Below the pieces are notes generated by a model. The model searched no databases. It was given only the letters and a program-made list of their open reading frames with translations, and was not told the DNA's origin. A program made the translations under genes and the position numbers. Shown here piece after piece: positions 36,404 to 46,555 of a stretch of 64,000 nt of DNA (positions within the stretch are counted from its first letter, which is position 1; each line of letters opens with the position of its first letter). This DNA comes from an uncultured Prevotellaceae bacterium (GTDB taxonomy: Bacteria; Bacteroidota; Bacteroidia; Bacteroidales; Muribaculaceae), in assembly GCA_900317835.1 (NCBI GenBank), contig ONIL01000011.1:1-64000 (forward strand). The letters are read 5' to 3'.

Positions 36404-37875
36404 AAAAGTGTTTATTTCTCATTCCGATACTCTGTATGGTATTTGGTTACCAGCAGGCGGCTGCCGACACGTCGGCGCTGATTGCCGTCGGTGACTCGAT
36501 GATGGAATTGGGCAATATTATCTCCAAAGGGTTACCCGTATTGTATGTCCAGACGGTGGACGGCGAAGAACCCACCTGCGACTATGTGTCGGCACCCGCT
36601 GGCTGTATGGGAAAGACCATCACCAATGCGACCAAAGTTCCCGGCAGGATGGTGATTTATCAGCGTGTTGATAATATGGATAGCCTGATGTATGACAGTG
36701 GTGACTATGAAAAAGGCATTAGTGGCATGACCATCAAGATTAGAGGTAACACCAGTGCCTACGGTACCAAGAAACCCTACAAAATCAAGTTGGAGAAGAA
36801 ACACGACCTGTTCTTCCGCGGCGATCAGGCCACCTACAAGGACAAGGATTGGGTCCTGCTCAAGTTTGATTACCTGCTCAGTTTTGCTGGATTCAAGGTC
36901 AATGAGATGCTGGGATTGCCATGGACACCTGCACATCATTTTGTGAACTTGATTGTCAATGACAGTTACAGGGGAGTTTACTTGATGTGTGAGTCGGTGA
37001 AACGCAACCCCGATTGCCGCTTGAACGTGGACAAATTCTCAGGCTATATCTTTGAGTGTGACCCCTACTGGTGGAACGAGGATGTGTATGTGAACTCAAT
37101 CACGTCACCATCCTATAATTTCACCTTCAAGTATCCCGACAGTGATGATATCCTGCCTGAACAGCTTGAGTATATCCAGGGAGTGGTGACAGCCTTCGAA
37201 AACAGTCTGACGAAAGCAAATTACCCTGACCTGATTGATGTGCCCTCGTTCGCAGCCTGGTGTTTGGGACACGATGTCTTGGGCACGAAGGACTCAGGTG
37301 GAGCCAACAGATATTACACCAAGTATGACAGCACTGATACTTCAAAGATTTTCATGCCTCTGTTGTGGGACTTTGATATGTCTGAGCGCACGGCTAATGC
37401 CTGGTCCCAAAGTCACATCAAGCACTTCTCATCCCTTTTCAACAACGCTAACCGTACCTTTGTGGATGAATACTGTGGATTATGGCGCAAAGTGAGTGCA
37501 CGGTTCTATTCCAATATCCACAACTATTTGGTATTATTCTTCGACAAGCCCGAGGGAAAGGCCCTGGAGGCCAGTCTGGGTGTTGAAAGCATTCTGTGGA
37601 ATTATACCTATCCGTCGATTCAGTCCAACATTATGGACCGCATCGTTTGGTACGATCCGCGTGTCAAGTGGTTGAACAATGCGGTGAATACGCTTAACCC
37701 CGTGGGTGACACTAATATTGATGGCTTGGTCAACATCTCAGATGTGACTTTCCTCATTGATGAGTTGCTGGGCTCCTCAACGGTTTATCGCTATGCGGGT
37801 GATGTGGATAGGGACGGAACAATGAGAATAGCTGACGTTACTGCTCTGATTGATCAAATGTTGTCTGCTGTTTAA
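36400..37875 (+). CDS. CotH-like secreted protein with dockerin tail
   Basis: 491 residues. A signal peptide is followed by a CotH kinase-type domain at about residues 95-420, with SGMTIKIRGNTSA, GVYLMCESVKRN and the candidate metal/ATP motif LLWDFDMSERTA. The C-terminal about 60 residues form a dockerin-like pair (DTNIDGLVNISDVT and DVDRDGTMRIADVT). CotH proteins include spore-coat and secretory-pathway kinases; extracellular Bacteroidota members have no assigned substrate. A paralogue with the same architecture is at 53043-54776. Confidence 0.82.
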   Translation: MKKCLFLIPILCMVFGYQQAAADTSALIAVGDSMMELGNIISKGLPVLYVQTVDGEEPTCDYVSAPAGCMGKTITNATKVPGRMVIYQRVDNMDSLMYDSGDYEKGISGMTIKIRGNTSAYGTKKPYKIKLEKKHDLFFRGDQATYKDKDWVLLKFDYLLSFAGFKVNEMLGLPWTPAHHFVNLIVNDSYRGVYLMCESVKRNPDCRLNVDKFSGYIFECDPYWWNEDVYVNSITSPSYNFTFKYPDSDDILPEQLEYIQGVVTAFENSLTKANYPDLIDVPSFAAWCLGHDVLGTKDSGGANRYYTKYDSTDTSKIFMPLLWDFDMSERTANAWSQSHIKHFSSLFNNANRTFVDEYCGLWRKVSARFYSNIHNYLVLFFDKPEGKALEASLGVESILWNYTYPSIQSNIMDRIVWYDPRVKWLNNAVNTLNPVGDTNIDGLVNISDVTFLIDELLGSSTVYRYAGDVDRDGTMRIADVTALIDQMLSAV

Positions 37876-37902
37876 TCTGCTTTGACATGCTGACAGAAAA
37901 CT

Positions 37903-37940
37903 AGAAAAGACAGGGTTCACATCCTGTCTTTTCTCTTAAG
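37903..37940 (+). terminator. Terminator after the CotH-dockerin gene
   Basis: A perfect 12-base stem AGAAAAGACAGG / CCTGTCTTTTCT with an 8-base loop; the right arm supplies part of the T-run. Confidence 0.7.
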
Positions 37941-38118
37941 TGTTCTGAAGCCTAAAAACTTTTAACTAAACCCAAATGTTCATGGTATTAATGAATAAAC
38001 AAGCCTAAAAACAATTTTTATCTAATTTGATAATGCAAAGAAAAGCAATCAAATCAAACCGTCAAAATCTTTTCAACAAATCGGCTGATTTTATCGGCAA
38101 GTGTGGCTTGAGATATTC

Positions 38119-39102
38119 TTAAGGCTGAGGTTGATAGTTACGGCCTACAATCTCGCACAAGAACCATCTCCCCAAGTAGGACGCGAGAATGCCCAATTTA
38201 TTCTTGGAGCGAACATGAGGGTCTATCAAGCATTTGTTGCGCAGGCGTTTGATGCCCTTCCAGCATCTGTCTTCGAGCGACTTGTGGTAATGGGTCTTGT
38301 CTTGATGGCTTAGCAACAGGATGTTAAAATAGGCGCTTAGCAGCCGGCTGTGGATGGAATTGGCATACTGTTGGTCGTGGGCAACGATATCGGCTTCCAG
38401 TTGTTCACCCAAATCCAGCACATCGGCACGTCGTGGTGAAAACGTCTGCAGGATACTCTTGTCGCGCTGGCGGTAGCCGTACAGGATATCGTCAATTTTA
38501 ACCACAGTGCGGCACTTTTTCAGCAGGGGGTAAATAATGGCAAAGTCCTCATAGTATTTACCGACAGGATAGCGGATACCATGGAACAGTTCTTCTCGAT
38601 AGAGGCGTCCCCATGCCGAGTGCGTCAACCCTTTCTGGTAAAGGATAGCCAGCAGCGCTTCGCGTTGGTCATAAGCTCGTGGTGGGTCATGATGGCCCGC
38701 AGGGGCTGGAAATGCTGTGTCATCGCCATAGAAGGGCCTGTAGCTACCCACAGCGATGTCGGCATCGTGTTGACGCATGGCATCGAGAAGCGTGGTGATA
38801 AAGTCGGGGTGCAACACATCGTCACTGTCCACCATGGTGACCAGTTGGCCAGTCATTACGTCCAATGCAGTGTTGCGGGCCGCCGAAAGGCCACCATTGG
38901 GCTGGTGGATGACGCGGATGCGTTCATCGCGCTCAGCCCAACGGTCGCACATGATGCCGCTGTCATCGGTACTGCCGTCGTCCACCATAAGAATCTCCAT
39001 ATTGTGGTAGCTTTGGGCCAGAATGCTCTCGAGGCACTGGTCCAAATAGGCCTCCACGTTATAGACGGGGACGATGACCGATACAAGCGGCTCCTGGTTC
39101 AT
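38119..39102 (-). CDS. Glycosyltransferase family 2
   Basis: 327 residues from the ATG at 39102, which overlaps the cysS stop as ATGA; a GTG at 39114 is less likely. The GT-A fold motifs are [18 protein letters not shown] at the N-terminus, [14 protein letters not shown] and the metal-binding VDSDD. It transfers a sugar from a nucleotide donor to a surface glycan; donor and acceptor are unknown. It is the last gene of the lolD-like/nigD/DUF3467/cysS operon. Confidence 0.88.
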   Translation of the reverse strand: MNQEPLVSVIVPVYNVEAYLDQCLESILAQSYHNMEILMVDDGSTDDSGIMCDRWAERDERIRVIHQPNGGLSAARNTALDVMTGQLVTMVDSDDVLHPDFITTLLDAMRQHDADIAVGSYRPFYGDDTAFPAPAGHHDPPRAYDQREALLAILYQKGLTHSAWGRLYREELFHGIRYPVGKYYEDFAIIYPLLKKCRTVVKIDDILYGYRQRDKSILQTFSPRRADVLDLGEQLEADIVAHDQQYANSIHSRLLSAYFNILLLSHQDKTHYHKSLEDRCWKGIKRLRNKCLIDPHVRSKNKLGILASYLGRWFLCEIVGRNYQPQP

Positions 39103-40574
39103 TTCACTTTCCACTCAAAGCCGTCCTTGGTGTCCTTGACCTCGAAACCAAACTCAGCGAGTTTGTCACGAATCAGGTCGCTGGTGGCCCAATCCTTGGC
39201 GGCCTTGGCATTGCGGCGCATCTCCAGCAGCAGATCAACGGCGTGACGGTAAGGCTCCAAGTTCACGCTGTCGCCACCGGCAGCATCGTCACGGATACCC
39301 AGCACGTCAAACAGATAGGTCTGGAAGACGCCTTTCAACTCGTCGATGTCGGCTTGGCTCAGAGTCGCATTGCCGTCGTTGGCCTGGTTGATGACCTTGC
39401 AGGCGTCGAACAGGGTAGCGATGACCGTCGGCGTGTTCAGGTCATCGTTCATTGCATCGGCGCAACGCTGGCGGTAGTTCTCCAGCGTGATTGACGACTG
39501 CGATGCGGCAGTGAGCGCATTCAGGCGGTGCCAGCCGTCAAGCATACGCTCGACAGCTTTTTCGGCAGCCTGCAGTGCCTCGTTGCTGAAATCGACAGTT
39601 CCACGATAATGGGCCTGCAAGATGAAGAAACGTATCGTCATGGGCGAGTAGGCTTGGGTCAATGCGGGGTGGTCACCCGTGAAGAACTGCTCCAGGGTGA
39701 TGAAGTTACCCAGCGATTTGCCCATCTTCTGCCCATTGATAGTGATCATGTTGTTGTGCATCCAGTAGTGCACCATTTCGTCGCCCTGGCTGGCCACAGC
39801 CTGCGCGATCTCACACTCGTGGTGCGGGAACACGAGGTCCATGCCGCCACCGTGGATATCGAAGTGCTGACCCAGGTACTTGCGGCCCATGGCGGTGCAC
39901 TCGCAGTGCCAACCGGGGAAACCGTCGCTCCACGGCGAGGGCCAGCGCATGATGTGCTCGGGCTGAGCCTTCTTCCACAGGGCGAAATCGGCCTGGTTGC
40001 GCTTCTCGCCGACGCCTTCCAGTTCACGGCTGGCATTGAGGATGTCGTCAAGGTTACGGCCTGACAGCACGCCGTAGCGGTGATCACGGTTATAGGCCTC
40101 GATGTCGAAATAGATGCTGCCGTTGCTCTCGTAGGCGTAACCGTTCTTCATGATCTGCTTGACCAGTTCCTCCTGCTCGATGATGTGTCCCGTGGCGTGA
40201 GGCTCGATGCTGGGTGGCAGCACGTTGAGGGCCTGCATGGCGGCATGGTAGCGGTTGGTGTAGTATTGCGCCACTTCCATGGGCTCCAGTTGCTCGAGGC
40301 GGGCCTTCTTGGCAATCTTGTCCTCACCCTCGTCGGCATCATGCTCCAGGTGGCCAACGTCGGTGATGTTGCGCACATAGCGCACCTTGTAGCCCAGCTG
40401 CTGCAAGTAGCGGAACAGCACGTCAAACGTGATGGCAGGCCTGGTGTGTCCCAAGTGAGGGTCGCCATAGACCGTGGGGCCGCAGACGTACATGCCCACC
40501 ATCGGCTCGTTCAAGGGCACGAAATGCTCCTTGCGTCGCGTCAGTGTGTTATAGATGAACAGTGGATGTTCCAT
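39099..40574 (-). CDS. cysS: CysS, cysteinyl-tRNA synthetase
   Basis: 491 residues. The class I HIGH motif is HLGH in [15 protein letters not shown] and the KMSKS motif is KMGKS in [12 protein letters not shown]. Zinc-binding residues are visible at YVCGPT, WHCEC and HHECE. It charges tRNA-Cys. It lies 30 bases after the DUF3467 gene and overlaps the glycosyltransferase start. Confidence 0.97.
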   Translation of the reverse strand: MEHPLFIYNTLTRRKEHFVPLNEPMVGMYVCGPTVYGDPHLGHTRPAITFDVLFRYLQQLGYKVRYVRNITDVGHLEHDADEGEDKIAKKARLEQLEPMEVAQYYTNRYHAAMQALNVLPPSIEPHATGHIIEQEELVKQIMKNGYAYESNGSIYFDIEAYNRDHRYGVLSGRNLDDILNASRELEGVGEKRNQADFALWKKAQPEHIMRWPSPWSDGFPGWHCECTAMGRKYLGQHFDIHGGGMDLVFPHHECEIAQAVASQGDEMVHYWMHNNMITINGQKMGKSLGNFITLEQFFTGDHPALTQAYSPMTIRFFILQAHYRGTVDFSNEALQAAEKAVERMLDGWHRLNALTAASQSSITLENYRQRCADAMNDDLNTPTVIATLFDACKVINQANDGNATLSQADIDELKGVFQTYLFDVLGIRDDAAGGDSVNLEPYRHAVDLLLEMRRNAKAAKDWATSDLIRDKLAEFGFEVKDTKDGFEWKVK

Positions 40575-40604
40575 TGCTCTATTTTTATTACCCTAAATTA
40601 ACTA

Positions 40605-40928
40605 TCACGCTTGTCCCTTGGGCAGGGGAAAATCCATGATGCCACCCTGATTGCCGGCGGGGCGCATGATCTTGATTTCGCCGAAGTTCTGCTCGTAGCG
40701 GTGGATGTTGTCCTGCAGGGCGAGCATCAATTCCTTGGCGTGCTGCGGAGCCATGATGATGCGGCTCTGAACGCGTGCCTGCGGCATGTTGGGGCCTCTC
40801 AGGATCATATCAATAAAGAAGTCGTTGGGACCATGGGCAATCATAGCCATGTTGGCATAGCGGCCTTGCAACTCTTCCTTGGGAATTTCAATCTTAATTT
40901 GGTTCTGGTTCTGATTTTCGTTTGCCAT
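40605..40928 (-). CDS. DUF3467 family protein
   Basis: 107 residues, small and without signal peptide or membrane segment. The core EELQGRYANMAMIAHGPNDF, RVQSRIIMAPQHAKEL and LQDNIHRYEQNFG identify the DUF3467 group, which is common in Bacteroidota and has no known function. The N-terminus is Asn/Gln-rich. It lies between the NigD-like lipoprotein and cysS in one operon. Confidence 0.85.
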   Translation of the reverse strand: MANENQNQNQIKIEIPKEELQGRYANMAMIAHGPNDFFIDMILRGPNMPQARVQSRIIMAPQHAKELMLALQDNIHRYEQNFGEIKIMRPAGNQGGIMDFPLPKGQA

Positions 40929-40956
40929 AATAATATTGTATGTGTTAAATAAAGAA

Positions 40957-41631
40957 TTATTTATAAAAATCGTAATACTGGTTGCGTGGATAAGTCAAGT
41001 CGTTGAGGTGTACCCTCAAGCACTTGAAAGAGGGCTTCTTCCACAGGGCACCCACATTGAACGATGCGTAGCAGTCGCGCCAGAAGGTGCCTCGCTGTCC
41101 TCGCAGGTCGTGCATCAGGTAGCAGTGCACCGTGTCGTCGGTGAGCGTTTTGCCGTCTGCCACAAGCATCAATGAGCGAGACTTGGCCGTGTACTCCACT
41201 TGGCAGTGCAGATTGATGAATTCGCCCGTTCGCCACAGGCTGCGCAGCTTGACCTCGTGGCAGGGGATGCTGTCAGGCGACACATTGGTCATCCTCAACG
41301 AGTCGCTGACGATGGCATTGCAGCTATACACGTTGACGCTGCGGCTTTCGCCCGTCAACTCATCGGCGAAATCATAGCGCAGCAGCACGCGCTGATGCAT
41401 CTTGACCTCATCATTCAGGCTCACATTTGACTGCAGCCTGACGGCCGACGAGTCGCCGCGCCCCAGGTATTCAAACACAGCCCCCTTGTCATTCTGCCCC
41501 AGATAGGTCACAATGTCGTAGCGGTAGTCGGTATATGCGCGGTCAATGTCCTCCTGCTTGTCGCATGAGGCGATAGAGAGCAGGATAGTCAGCAGCAATA
41601 TCGGCAGGTGTCGCAATTTTTTTTCCATCAT
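40957..41631 (-). CDS. NigD-like lipoprotein
   Basis: 224 residues. The signal peptide ends in a lipobox (LLSIASC), so this is an envelope lipoprotein. The remainder is predicted beta-rich ([28 protein letters not shown], then a C-terminal sandwich) and resembles the NigD-like family of Bacteroidota. Its start overlaps the stop of the LolD-like ATPase (ATGATG), so the two are translationally coupled. The function of the family is unknown; support for lipoprotein export by the upstream ATPase is only a guess from context. Confidence 0.7.
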   Translation of the reverse strand: MMEKKLRHLPILLLTILLSIASCDKQEDIDRAYTDYRYDIVTYLGQNDKGAVFEYLGRGDSSAVRLQSNVSLNDEVKMHQRVLLRYDFADELTGESRSVNVYSCNAIVSDSLRMTNVSPDSIPCHEVKLRSLWRTGEFINLHCQVEYTAKSRSLMLVADGKTLTDDTVHCYLMHDLRGQRGTFWRDCYASFNVGALWKKPSFKCLRVHLNDLTYPRNQYYDFYK

Positions 41632-42311
41632 CGGTCAGTCGTGTTGCGGGTGGTTTGGTCTACAATCAGTCCGTCGCGCATGTGCAGGGTGCGGTCGGCT
41701 TGTGCAGCCAGGCCCTCGTCGTGGGTGACAATAATGAACGTCTGTCCCAACTCGTTGCGCAACTCAAAGAATAGCTGGTGAAGCTCCTGCTTGTTCTGGC
41801 TGTCGAGACTGCCCGACGGTTCGTCGGCCAGGATGACCTTGGGACTGTTGATGAGCGCTCGCGCCACTGCCACGCGCTGGCATTCGCCGCCGCTCAACTG
41901 TGACGGCTTGTGGTTCAAGCGGTCGGCCAGGTGCATCCTATCCAGCAATCGCCGAGCCCGCTCCATTGCATCGGAACGGTTGTCACCGCCCAGCAGCGCA
42001 GGGATGGCGACATTCTCGAGCATCGTGAACTCGGGCAACAACTGGTGGAACTGGAACACGAAGCCGATGTTGCGGTTCCTGAAGTGGGCCAGCTCCTTGT
42101 CCTTAAGCGTCAGCACGTTGCGACCCTCATAGCACACCTCGCCCTGTTGGGGCGAGTCGAGCGTACCTATAATCTGCAACAGCGTCGTTTTACCGGCCCC
42201 GCTGGGACCCACAATCGACACAATTTCGCCCTGTGCGATGTCCAGATTAACACCTCTGAGCACCTCCAGGTCGCCATACTGCTTGACAATATTTCGAGCC
42301 TCAATCATCAT
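41628..42311 (-). CDS. LolD/MacB-type ABC transporter ATP-binding protein
   Basis: 227 residues from the ATG at 42311 (an adjacent ATG at 42308 is also possible). It contains Walker [11 protein letters not shown], signature [15 protein letters not shown] and Walker [13 protein letters not shown], with the LolD-type [18 protein letters not shown] segment. In LolCDE such an ATPase releases lipoproteins from the inner membrane. The matching permease is not adjacent. A very good promoter lies only about five bases upstream, so the leader is extremely short. Confidence 0.9.
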   Translation of the reverse strand: MMIEARNIVKQYGDLEVLRGVNLDIAQGEIVSIVGPSGAGKTTLLQIIGTLDSPQQGEVCYEGRNVLTLKDKELAHFRNRNIGFVFQFHQLLPEFTMLENVAIPALLGGDNRSDAMERARRLLDRMHLADRLNHKPSQLSGGECQRVAVARALINSPKVILADEPSGSLDSQNKQELHQLFFELRNELGQTFIIVTHDEGLAAQADRTLHMRDGLIVDQTTRNTTDR

Positions 42312-42321
42312 ATCTAACTTG

Positions 42322-42352
42322 CAAAGGTAGTGCAAGTCGAGCACAGGACAAA
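42322..42352 (-). promoter_or_regulatory. Promoter of the LolD-like operon
   Basis: On the minus strand TTTG (42352-42349), a 19-base spacer and TACCTTTG (42329-42322). The -7 element lies inside a small palindrome ACTTGCA...TGCAAGT (42317-42337). Confidence 0.75.
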
Positions 42353-42467
42353 AAGAATTTATTCTTTTTTTATGTCAGGACGCGCACTCTAGCTCCTATA
42401 AGCCCTATTGGTTAGTAATCGCTGTGAAAAATCAAGGCATGCATGATGGTATAATGTTTTTTTGTAT

Positions 42468-42475
42468 TAACTTTG
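42468..42475 (+). promoter_or_regulatory. -7 element of the metK promoter
   Basis: TAACTTTG matches the consensus and would start transcription near 42480, giving a leader of about 130 bases. The -33 region is weak. Confidence 0.55.
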
Positions 42476-42494
42476 CAGCCGATTTATTAACCAT

Positions 42495-42541
42495 AGTGGA
42501 CAAATTTGGCTGCTTGCAACCACTTGAAAAAATGCTAAAAC
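42495..42541 (+). ncRNA. SAM-II-like riboswitch candidate in the metK leader
   Basis: AGTGG (42495-42499) pairs with CCACT (42520-42524). TTTGGC (42505-42510) in that loop pairs with GCTAAA (42534-42539) downstream, giving an H-type pseudoknot. The loop end TTGCAA directly before the closing strand and the downstream AAAATGCTAAAA resemble conserved parts of SAM-II aptamers as I remember them. The position before metK, which makes SAM, supports the call. It is followed by a terminator-like hairpin. I could not run a covariance model, so the class assignment is tentative. Confidence 0.55.
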
Positions 42542-42543
42542 TG

Positions 42544-42574
42544 CGATAATCAACTATCTTTATCGGTTTTTTTT
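42544..42574 (+). terminator. Terminator-like hairpin in the metK leader
   Basis: CGATAA (42544-42549) pairs with TTATCG (42560-42565) and is followed by G and eight T residues. The stem is short and AT-rich. CCGAT at 42479-42483 could compete for ATCGG at 42562-42566, a possible switch. Confidence 0.5.
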
Positions 42575-42612
42575 AGCGTTCATGTTCCACAAGAATAACA
42601 ATTTTTGTAACA

Positions 42613-43881
42613 ATGAACAGTAAGAACAATTATCTCTTCACGTCCGAGAGCGTGTCCGAAGGACACCCCGACAAAGTCGCCGACCAGATCAGCGACGCTA
42701 TCCTTGACAAGTTCCTCGCTTTTGACCCGCTGGCTCATGTAGCGTGCGAAACGCTCGTGACCACCGGCCAGGTCATCATTTCAGGTGAGGTGACTACCAA
42801 TGTCTATATCGACTTGCAGCGCACTGCGCGCGAGATGATCAACAAGATTGGCTATACCAGGAGCGAATACCAGTTTGATGGTTCCTCATGCGGCATCCTC
42901 AACAGCGTGCATGAGCAGAGCGGCGACATCAAGCAGGGTGTTGACCGTGCCGAGGACGATAATGCCGACCAGGGAGCTGGTGACCAGGGCATGATGTTTG
43001 GCTATGCCTGCAACGAGACGCCCAACTACATGCCGTTGACTCTTGATTTGGCCCACGCGCTCATGCGTGAACTGGCCGACATCCGTCACAACCACCCTGA
43101 ACTGATGCCCTATCTGAGACCCGACAGCAAGGCACAGGTGACTGTAGAATATGACGGCGATACCCACCGCCCCGTGCATGTGCACACGATTGTTGTGAGC
43201 ACACAACACGACGAGGATGTGGACCAGAAGCATATCATGCAGGATGTGCGAGACATTCTCATTCCCAGGACATTGAGGCACTACAGCGACGAAATTAGCA
43301 CGCTGGTCGATGACAAGACCGAACTGTTTGTCAACCCGACGGGCAAGTTTGTCATCGGTGGCCCCCACGGCGACACTGGCCTCACGGGCCGCAAGATTAT
43401 CGTGGACACTTACGGTGGACGCGGAGCCCATGGCGGCGGCGCTTTCAGCGGTAAGGACCCCAGCAAGGTGGACCGCAGTGCGGCCTATGCTTGCCGTCAC
43501 ATCGCCAAGAATGTCGTTGCCGCAGGCATCGCCGACGAGGCACTGGTGCAGGTGGCTTATGCCATCGGTCGCGCCGAGCCGGTGAGCTTCTATATCAACA
43601 CCTATGGCACAAGCCATGTTGACATGAGTGACGCTCAGATTGCCGATATCCTCATGGGATTGTTCGACATGCGTCCCAAGGCCATTATCGAGCGTCTCAA
43701 GCTGCTCAATCCCATCTATACCGAGACGGCTGCCTATGGACACATGGGCCGCAAGTATGAGTTGAAGGTCAAGCGATTCGAGTCGCTTTACAACGTCACT
43801 AAGGAAGTCGAGGTCGAGCTTTTCACTTGGGAAAAACTCAACATGACCGAAACGCTGCGCGCCACCTTCGGCCTCTCATGA
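42613..43881 (+). CDS. metK: MetK, S-adenosylmethionine synthetase
   Basis: 422 residues. Family motifs are [20 protein letters not shown] at the N-terminus, [12 protein letters not shown] and [14 protein letters not shown]. It makes SAM from methionine and ATP. The leader carries a pseudoknot and a U-tract hairpin consistent with feedback by SAM. It is somewhat longer than the E. coli enzyme (384 residues). Confidence 0.97.
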   Translation: MNSKNNYLFTSESVSEGHPDKVADQISDAILDKFLAFDPLAHVACETLVTTGQVIISGEVTTNVYIDLQRTAREMINKIGYTRSEYQFDGSSCGILNSVHEQSGDIKQGVDRAEDDNADQGAGDQGMMFGYACNETPNYMPLTLDLAHALMRELADIRHNHPELMPYLRPDSKAQVTVEYDGDTHRPVHVHTIVVSTQHDEDVDQKHIMQDVRDILIPRTLRHYSDEISTLVDDKTELFVNPTGKFVIGGPHGDTGLTGRKIIVDTYGGRGAHGGGAFSGKDPSKVDRSAAYACRHIAKNVVAAGIADEALVQVAYAIGRAEPVSFYINTYGTSHVDMSDAQIADILMGLFDMRPKAIIERLKLLNPIYTETAAYGHMGRKYELKVKRFESLYNVTKEVEVELFTWEKLNMTETLRATFGLS

Positions 43882-43923
43882 TGTTTTTGACGCCTTCTTA
43901 GACGCCCAATGACGAATTATTTG

Positions 43924-43931
43924 TAACTTTG
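43924..43931 (+). promoter_or_regulatory. -7 element immediately before ruvB
   Basis: TAACTTTG ends six bases before the ruvB ATG at 43938, so a transcript from it would be leaderless or nearly so. No clear -33 element is visible. Confidence 0.4.
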
Positions 43932-43937
43932 TGGTCT

Positions 43938-44957
43938 ATGGACGAGGAATTTGACATCAGACGGGAGTCGTTGAAGACCGATCAGGACTTTGAACGGGCA
44001 TTGAGGCCCGTGCGCTTTGAGGATTTTGCCGGACAGGACAAGATTATCGAGAACCTGCGCGTGTTTGTCGCTGCCGCCAAGCTGCGCGGCGAGTCGCTGG
44101 ACCATGTGTTGTTCCACGGCCCTCCGGGCTTGGGCAAAACCACATTGAGCAATATCATCGCCAATGAGCTGGGCGTGGGGTTCAAGGTCACATCGGGTCC
44201 CGTGCTTGACAAGCCTGGCGACCTGGCTGGCTTGTTGACCTCGCTTGACGAGAACGACGTGCTGTTTATCGACGAGATCCACCGCCTGAGTCCAATCGTT
44301 GAGGAGTACCTCTACAGCGCGATGGAGGATTACCGCATCGACATCATGATTGACAAGGGCCCTGGTGCCCGCTCGGTGCAGCTCACGCTTGCCCCGTTCA
44401 CCCTTATCGGCGCCACTACGCGCAGCGGCCTGCTGACCTCTCCTCTGCGTGCCCGCTTCGGCATCAACTGCCACCTGGAATACTATGACCATCATGTGCT
44501 CGAGGGCATCATCCGTCGCAGCGCGCGCCTGCTGGCTGTGCCCATCGATGACAAGGCTGCCACCGAGATTGCCCTGCGCAGCCGCGGCACGCCCCGCATC
44601 GCCAACTCGTTGCTGCGCCGCGTGCGCGACTTCGCCCAGGTCAAGGGCAGCGGACGCATCGACCTCGACATTGCCCGCTATGCCCTCGAGGCGCTGAACA
44701 TCGACAAGTATGGCCTCGACGAGATTGACAACAAGATTCTGCTGACCATCATCGACAAGTTTGGCGGCGGCCCCGTGGGCTTGAACACCATTGCCACGGC
44801 GATGAACGAGGATGCGGGAACCATCGAGGAGGTCTATGAGCCCTACCTGATCAAGGAAGGTTTTATTAACCGCACCCCGCGCGGCCGTGAGGCGACCATG
44901 CTTGCCTATAACCACTTGAAGCGTGAACGCCCCGGCGAGGTGGGCTCGATTTTTTAG
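43938..44957 (+). CDS. ruvB: RuvB, Holliday junction branch-migration ATPase
   Basis: 339 residues from the ATG at 43938; a TTG at 43929 is in frame but unlikely. Walker A is [10 protein letters not shown] and Walker B is LFIDEIHRL, followed by [19 protein letters not shown] (sensor 1/arginine finger region) and a winged-helix C-terminus ([15 protein letters not shown]). It drives branch migration with RuvA, which is not encoded here. Confidence 0.97.
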   Translation: MDEEFDIRRESLKTDQDFERALRPVRFEDFAGQDKIIENLRVFVAAAKLRGESLDHVLFHGPPGLGKTTLSNIIANELGVGFKVTSGPVLDKPGDLAGLLTSLDENDVLFIDEIHRLSPIVEEYLYSAMEDYRIDIMIDKGPGARSVQLTLAPFTLIGATTRSGLLTSPLRARFGINCHLEYYDHHVLEGIIRRSARLLAVPIDDKAATEIALRSRGTPRIANSLLRRVRDFAQVKGSGRIDLDIARYALEALNIDKYGLDEIDNKILLTIIDKFGGGPVGLNTIATAMNEDAGTIEEVYEPYLIKEGFINRTPRGREATMLAYNHLKRERPGEVGSIF

Positions 44958-44962
44958 AGAAC

Positions 44963-45020
44963 AGTTAACAGTGAATAGTTAACAGTTGGCTTCCGCACTT
45001 TCACTCTCAACTATTAACTG
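44963..45020. repeat. AGTTAACAGT repeats and inverted repeat between ruvB and the flippase
   Basis: AGTTAACAGT occurs at 44963-44972 and 44977-44986. CAGTGAATAGTT (44969-44980) is matched in inverted orientation by AACTATTAACTG (45009-45020) with one mismatch. The right arm ends five bases before the flippase ATG. Confidence 0.5.
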
Positions 45021-45025
45021 ATAAA

Positions 45026-46525
45026 ATGGCTAATCTGAAAACACTGGCAAAAGACACTGCCATCTATGGCTTGAGCAGCATCATCGGGAGGTTCCTGAAC
45101 TACCTGCTCGTGCCCTTATATACCGCTAAAATGTCGGCGGAATCAGGCGGCTATGGTGTTATCACCAACGTGTATGCTTACACGGCACTGCTGCTTGTCA
45201 TCCTCACCTACGGCATGGAAACGACCTACTTCCGCTTTGCTAACAAGAGTGAGGAGAACCCCAACACCGTCTATAGCACGACGCTCATGACCGTGGGCAG
45301 CACCTCGCTGCTGTTTGTGTTGCTGGTGCTCGCTTTCCTGCCGGGCATCTCAGGTTGGATGGGCTACAGTGCCCATCCCGAGTATGTCTGGACGATGGCT
45401 ATCGTGGTTGCCCTCGATGCGTTCCAGTGCATCCCGTTTGCCTATCTGCGCTACCAACGCCGCCCTTGGAAGTTTGCCGCCCTTAAGCTGTTGTTCATTT
45501 TCCTGAACATCGGGTTGAACCTGCTCTACTTCGTTGTTTTGCCCGCCCTGTACAAGAGCCATCCCGACATCATCGGCAAGATCTATGATCCCAGCGTCGG
45601 TGTGGGCTACGCCTTCTTTATCAACCTGTTCTGCACGGGTCTGGTGACGTTCTTCTTCTGGAAAGAGCTGACGGGCATCAAGTACAAGTTTGACTGGTCG
45701 CTGTTGAAGCGAATGCTCAAGTATGCCTGGCCCATCCTGGTATTGGGCATCGCTGGCATCCTGAATCAGACGTTCGACAAAATGTTCTTCCCCAAGATTT
45801 ACAAGCAGGCCGATGTGCAGACGCAGTTGGCCATCTATGGCGCTGTAGTGAAAATAGCCATGATTATGGCACTGATCACTCAAGCCTTCCGCTTTGCATA
45901 CGAGCCGTTCGTGTTCGGTAAGAGCAAGGACAAGGACAGCCGCGAGACCTATGCCCAAGCGATGCGCTATTTCGTTATTTTCACGCTGCTGGCCTTCCTG
46001 GCTGTGATTGCGTGGATTGATGTGCTCAAGATTTTGTTCCTGCGCAACGAGGACTATTGGGTGGGCCTCAAGGTCGTGCCCATCGTCATGGCTGCCGAAA
46101 TCATGATGGGCATCTACTTTAACCTGTCGTTTTGGTACAAACTCATCGACAAGACCATCTGGGGCGCTTGGTTCTCGGGCATCGGGTGTGCCGTGCTGAT
46201 ATTGGTGAATGTCATCTTTGTGCCTAAATATGGCTACATGGCTTGCGCTTGGGGTGGTGTTGCCGGCTACGGTACGGCCATGGTGCTGAGCTACCTCGTG
46301 GGGCAGAAGTATTATCCCATCCGGTACCCCATGCGCGACATTGCTCTGTATGCCGTCGTGACAGTCATCCTGTTTGCAGCGATGATGCTGCCGGTAGAGA
46401 ACATGTGGCTCAAACTGGCTTACCGCACCGTGCTGCTCTTGCTGTTCATGGGCTTCATCTACCGCAAGGAACACCTCGCACCCATGCTTGCCAAACTGCC
46501 CGTGGTTGGCCGCTATTTCAAATAA
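45026..46525 (+). CDS. Oligosaccharide flippase (MATE/Wzx superfamily)
   Basis: 499 residues with about 14 hydrophobic segments. The N-terminus (LAKDTAIYGLSSIIGRFLNY, then LVPLYTAKMSAESGGYG) is typical of polysaccharide biosynthesis (RfbX-like) exporters of the MOP superfamily. It would flip lipid-linked sugars across the inner membrane. It stands alone, outside a glycan gene cluster, a common arrangement for this conserved Bacteroidota member. The cargo is unknown. Confidence 0.82.
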   Translation: MANLKTLAKDTAIYGLSSIIGRFLNYLLVPLYTAKMSAESGGYGVITNVYAYTALLLVILTYGMETTYFRFANKSEENPNTVYSTTLMTVGSTSLLFVLLVLAFLPGISGWMGYSAHPEYVWTMAIVVALDAFQCIPFAYLRYQRRPWKFAALKLLFIFLNIGLNLLYFVVLPALYKSHPDIIGKIYDPSVGVGYAFFINLFCTGLVTFFFWKELTGIKYKFDWSLLKRMLKYAWPILVLGIAGILNQTFDKMFFPKIYKQADVQTQLAIYGAVVKIAMIMALITQAFRFAYEPFVFGKSKDKDSRETYAQAMRYFVIFTLLAFLAVIAWIDVLKILFLRNEDYWVGLKVVPIVMAAEIMMGIYFNLSFWYKLIDKTIWGAWFSGIGCAVLILVNVIFVPKYGYMACAWGGVAGYGTAMVLSYLVGQKYYPIRYPMRDIALYAVVTVILFAAMMLPVENMWLKLAYRTVLLLLFMGFIYRKEHLAPMLAKLPVVGRYFK

Positions 46526-46555
46526 AGAGTTCAATTTATTATAATTATAGAAAGT

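Noticed and set aside
42475..42513. Alternative aptamer stem GCAGCC/GGCTGC in the metK leader.
   Set aside because: Its left arm lies at or before the predicted transcription start, and it would exclude the TTGCAA element from the loop. The AGTGG/CCACT pairing fits better.
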